This document shows positions 60,046 to 64,000 of a stretch of 64,000 nt of DNA, piece after piece. Within the stretch, counting starts at the first letter, position 1; each line of letters opens with the position of its first letter. This stretch comes from Ctenosaura bakeri (taxonomy: Eukaryota > Chordata > Lepidosauria > Squamata > Iguanidae). Where the stretch lies: positions 868,001-932,000 of the forward strand of contig CAOLHI010001442.1 in NCBI GenBank assembly GCA_948474755.1, in the 5' to 3' direction. The notes beneath the pieces are model-generated. The model saw only the letters and a list, made by a program, of their open reading frames with translations. It was not told where the DNA came from and did not search any database. Position numbers and translations under genes: made by a program.

Positions 60046-60259
60046 CACGCTTCACAATTATAGCACTGTGATTCCACTTTAATTGTCATGGCTCCATCCT
60101 GGGGAATCCTGGGATTGGCAGTTGGGGGGGCACTGGAGGGGCTCTCTGGCTGAGCATTTTAATGGCACTCCCCCTAAACTGCAGCTCCCAGCATTCCATA
60201 GGATGGAACCTTGGCAGTTTTTATGGAACCAGAGGACTATGGCTGTTTGGTGTGAAGTG
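60046..60259. mobile_element. foldback hAT-type MITE (GATTCC family), best copy
   Basis: CACGCTTCACAATTATAGCA at the left pairs with CTGTTTGGTGTGAAGTG at the right. The inner GTGATTCCACTTTAATTGTC, TGGGGAATCCTGGGATTGGC and CTGCAGCTCCCAGCATTCC words are typical of this family. Confidence 0.7.
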
Positions 60260-60816
60260 ACCCATGTATGGGTGAAAAGTATAATCAGGAGAAGGGAAAG
60301 CAAGGGCCTTGAAGTTGCCCATCAACAGCAGGAGACTGTTGGCCACTTGTCAGAATAAGGAACAGACAAATTGTATCAGTTTTGGTTTCCATTTCTTCAT
60401 CCTTCAGATGTTAACTTTGGCTTGTCCTGAACTTCTGAGGATTTTTCTATCCAAACTGTTTTCATCCTAAACTTTAAGAACAGCTGTTACATTTCTGTGA
60501 AAATTTATACAGACTTTTGTGCACATTTTGTTTAAGGCAAGCATTATTATGTGCAATTTTGTCTGCTATACACATTTTTGCGAATTGTTTTCCTAATACA
60601 ATCCAATTTAACTCTCTTTCAGCAGGACATTTTAGCTCTTCAAAATCACTTTTTTCCCCCAGAATTCATACAGAACTACACCAGCAAGGTAGACATTTTA
60701 CAACTTTGTCATCCAAAGAGTTTTTTTAAATATATTTTTAAAGTATGGTTATAAAGAAAAGAAACATAAAAAAAATGAGAGAGATAAGAATGTATATAAA
60801 GAAGGCAAGACATATG

Positions 60817-61049
60817 TTGTTGTGTACCTTCAAGTAGTTTGAGTTATCATGACTCTAGGGAGAACCTATCACAGGTTTTCCTGGGAAGATTTATTTGGGC
60901 TAAGAGAGTTGCCCTTGCCTTTCTCTGAGGCTGAGAGAATGTGACTTGCCCAAGATCACCCAGTGGGTTTCCATGGCCGAGTGAGGATTCGACCCCTGGT
61001 CCCCAGACCCTTAGTTCAACATCAAACCTACTACACCACTCCAGCTCTC
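60817..61049 (-). repeat. tRNA-derived SINE, reverse orientation
   Basis: TGTTGTTGTGTACCTTCAAG at the left is the tail; GGCTGAGAGAATGTGACTTG and CCCAAGATCACCCAGTGGGT the body; GGATTCGACCCCTGG the B box (reverse); the tRNA-like head ends near 61049. Confidence 0.85.
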
Positions 61050-61859
61050 AATAAGGCATATATACTAATATAAGTTGATAATATTTCCAAAAATACATTT
61101 TCTTAAAGTTGACATCTAGAAATTACATATTCATGTGTAGCTGAAGCAGCAGGAGCTTTGACCACTGCATGATAGATGATAAATATCTGTCTTCTCAGCA
61201 CTGGAATACTGCAAAAGAAAAAGCATGCAGGATCCAACAGTATTGACCTTCAGTTACATGCTACATCGAATCAGTGTTCAAGTGTCCCTAGGAGGTAGCC
61301 AATCTGCCATGTACAGTTATTTTCAATTTTTAAGATTCAGAAACTGTTGGTTACATTTTTTGTTAAAAAAAAAAAAGGAAATAAAGAAGAGCTAGTCAAT
61401 ATAAATGTTCCACCTCATGTGAACATGTGCTTTCTGGCTCTGAGTACTTAGGTATTGTGGAATATCCTTCATTCCGTACCCACAAACACTCCTATGACCA
61501 TGGGACCCTTTTATACATTTGAATTCCCATGGGCATCACAAAATGCAGATGAAGTCACTCCATGCAAGTTTTTTAAATGTACCCAGATGAATATTAATGT
61601 TATTTTCCTATTGAGTATGCATTTCTCAAAAATTCCATTGTGAAATTCAGAGAAATAAAAGTTTTGAAAGATAGCTCAATACCAGACAGTACATACATTC
61701 AAACTGCAAAATCTGGCATGTTTACAGTCAAGAAGGAACCAGACAGATTTCTCTTGTGTCCCTAGTCAGAGTTATTTCTACAGATGTACCCTATTTCTAT
61801 TTAAATAATAGCAATTATTTCCAGATTTGCACTTAAACATATAAATGAACAAAAGCCAT

Positions 61860-62033
61860 TATGGGTTTGGGCACTGAACTATGACCCTGGAGACCAGGAT
61901 TCAATTCCCTACTTGGCCATGGAAACTCACTGGGTGACTTGGGTGCGTCACTTTCAGCACCAGAAAACCTCATGATAGGTTCACCTTAAGATGTCCATAA
62001 GTTGGAAATGACTTCAAGGCACACAGCAACAAA
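61860..62033 (+). repeat. tRNA-derived SINE
   Basis: GGTTTGGGCACTGAACTATG, B-box-like AGGATTCAATTCCC, body ACTCACTGGGTGACTTGGGT, and tail CTTCAAGGCACACAGCAACA. Head partly decayed. Confidence 0.8.
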
Positions 62034-63163
62034 TATAAATGAGCATATGTAAAGTTTATGCTCTTTTTTTGATTACAACTCTCCCCATTTGGAACAACAC
62101 ATAGTGATCAGCCTAATTATAAATCTCAGAGAAGCCCAGCAGCTGTTGGGAAAGGGGAAACTTCCCATTGCTTTTAAGGAAGATTTAACTATTCCTTATC
62201 TGGTAACATTCAATGATGGCACCATTAGATTAGGTATTGTCTATTCCTGTCCTAGTAGCAGATGTAATTATGTAGGAGATTGGTGTACAAGATGTCTTTG
62301 CCATTAGTCATACAGTGGCAAGGGTGATCTTCTGAATGTCTGTAGGTGCAGTCATGTCTAATTATTTAATAGCGCTTGGGTTTCAAAATGGTTTGGAATG
62401 GGTGACAAGTTCTAATTACTTAACACTTAAGGAATAAAAACATCAGTCTGATGTTCTGCCAAAATGATACTAGATGCTAAAATGCAAGGCAAAGTATTCT
62501 AAGGACTTGCTTGTATAGGAACCAGCTATAAAAAGAGCCAGCACAGTTTGTGACTCAGCAATCCCAGTGTAGCTGCCCATGAGCCACAGGTTGTGACCTT
62601 CCAGGGCTTGGGTAAATGTCATATGGTTGGTAGCCTGCACTTGGTTAGCTATGTCACAAGTTAGGCAGGACCAGAATGATATGCCTTGGGACTATTTACT
62701 TCTGTCCACAGAGGTCACTGTCTATTCTATTCCCATATCTAGATTTTGTTATTTAACATTATTATTGTCTTTTCCTTCTTTTTTTGTTACACTTCTCTCT
62801 AACTTGACACAATGGTCTGGCTGTTCTATAACCCAAGGACACGTTGGTAGAAAAATCCAAATGATAATTGTAACCATTAGTCCTAGTGTTGAAGACTTAA
62901 TGTAAAAGGAAATTCTAGAGAATGTATTTTGATAAAATGTGAAACACTGTCCATTTGTGGTCTCAGATGTTGTACCGCAAATAAATACAAAAGGGCAGAG
63001 TCTCAGCCACAGATGAATAAACCACAAAAGACCATTGCAAATACATAAAGAATACACTTACAAAACTAAAGGAGATAATGTTTATAATCAATATGAATAA
63101 CAAATGAATAGGAATATATGCAGAACTAAAGTATGTGTTCTTTTTTAAAGTTGTAAGCCGCTT

Positions 63164-63246
63164 TGAGTCATCTCAAGGTAAAAAGCAGGATATAAATAAA
63201 GATAACAACAACAACAACAACAACAAATAAATAAATAAATAAATAA
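63164..63246 (+). repeat. LINE 3' tail with (AAC)n(AAAT)n
   Basis: GTTGTAAGCCGCTTTGAGTC, then AAAAGCAGGATATAAATAAA, then seven AAC and about five AAAT units. This tail type is very common in squamate genomes. Confidence 0.75.
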
Positions 63247-64000
63247 TAACTAAATAGAATGTCACAACTGCCAACCAATAAGAAAACTTACAGGAAACAC
63301 CACCAAAAGTAATATTACAAATGTAGCAGAAAAATCAAAATACCAGAATTATTTCAGAAAATAGTATAACAAGAACATGAATATAAAATGTATAAACTTT
63401 ATAACAAGATGTAAATATACCCAGTCAAATTTAAGTCTTCCAAAGACAGATAAACTAGAGCATTTATCTTAATTATACATCCAAAGAACTAGTTCACATG
63501 AACGGGCATGATTTGTCTTCTCTGTCAGCTTAGTAGTTCCAACCTGCCAGGAACCCTCTCAGGCCATAACTTTTATGTAACCATTATTCTCACTTCCAAC
63601 AAATTCTCACCTCAACAAATCCTTTCTGAAGACATCCTGATCTAATTTGCAGGTGCAACAAAATCAGATGGCAGGATACTGAGGTGGTAGAGTGGACCAT
63701 GCTACTTCAGGGATGATGTGTTTTTGCATGCTCTGCCGTATTTAAAAACAACAAGGCTGGTCAATACAATTTGCTGCCTGAGGCAGAGTAGCTAATTCAC
63801 ATTCAGGGGTGTGGCTGTGGTGAAAGAGGGAGTGAGGCCATTGCTCTTTCCAAATAGGAACTCTGTTCCAGTGAAATTTTCCTTCAGCCCCCACATTTTC
63901 TAGCATTGCAAGGGAGCAAGACACTGAAAGTTGTTCCTGTCTGGAACTCTTACACTTGCTGTGTTCTCATCCCCTTAATAACTTTGCTTGCTCCTTTTCT

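Larger units (their letters stand above)
56297..64000. other. downstream intergenic DNA, no gene recognised
   Basis: In mammals the next gene beyond the HECW2 3' end is STK17B, but no kinase exon was recognised on either strand. The region holds LINE tails, SINEs, MITEs and microsatellites. Nothing was recognised in 57020-57690, 58100-58580, 58690-60040 or 62040-63150. Confidence 0.6.

Noticed and set aside
56297..64000. First exons of the next gene (STK17B in mammals)
   Set aside because: No CpG-rich promoter or kinase motif such as a glycine loop or HRD could be found on either strand.

Overview
The window is vertebrate nuclear DNA, most likely from a squamate reptile (lizard or snake). 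It holds one protein-coding locus, split into short exons with GT-AG introns. The rest is repeat types familiar from squamates: L2, L1 and CR1 LINE fragments, tRNA-derived SINEs ending in (CAA)n, a 5S-rRNA-like SINE, hAT, Tc1 and Tigger elements, many foldback MITEs, and dense microsatellites. There is no operon-like layout, CRISPR array or prokaryotic gene.

The gene is the 3' half of HECW2 (NEDL2), a HECT-type E3 ubiquitin ligase, on the + strand. Fourteen coding exons between 2346 and 50424 join in frame (1,584 nt) into the last 527 residues: a conserved linker downstream of the second WW domain, then the whole HECT domain with its catalytic cysteine codon at 50323-50325 and the terminal stop at 50422-50424. 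The upstream exons (C2 and both WW domains) lie off the left edge. The paralogue HECW1 is the only serious alternative; the serine/proline linker favours HECW2.

Layout: 1-2345 is the end of an upstream intron, holding a GGATTC-rich foldback repeat and an L2 LINE. From 2346 to 50424 exons alternate with introns of 0.9-12.3 kb. The introns hold a 1.4-kb palindromic hAT-like element (4753-6156), a solo LTR with target duplication (13033-14021), Tc1 and Tigger remnants, a 5'-truncated L1 with a 17-bp target duplication (39605-40253), and many MITEs and SINEs. From 50425 on is the 3' UTR, whose end cannot be fixed from sequence alone (candidate poly(A) signals at 50728, 54715, 55380 and 56291), then repeat-rich intergenic DNA to 64000 with no further exon recognised.

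I did not find a new multigene system. The observations most worth checking are structural: palindromic transposons, a nested LTR/CR1 insertion, an exact 77-bp tandem duplication, a hairpin whose loop repeats a nearby sequence, and a possible decayed Penelope-like 3' end.
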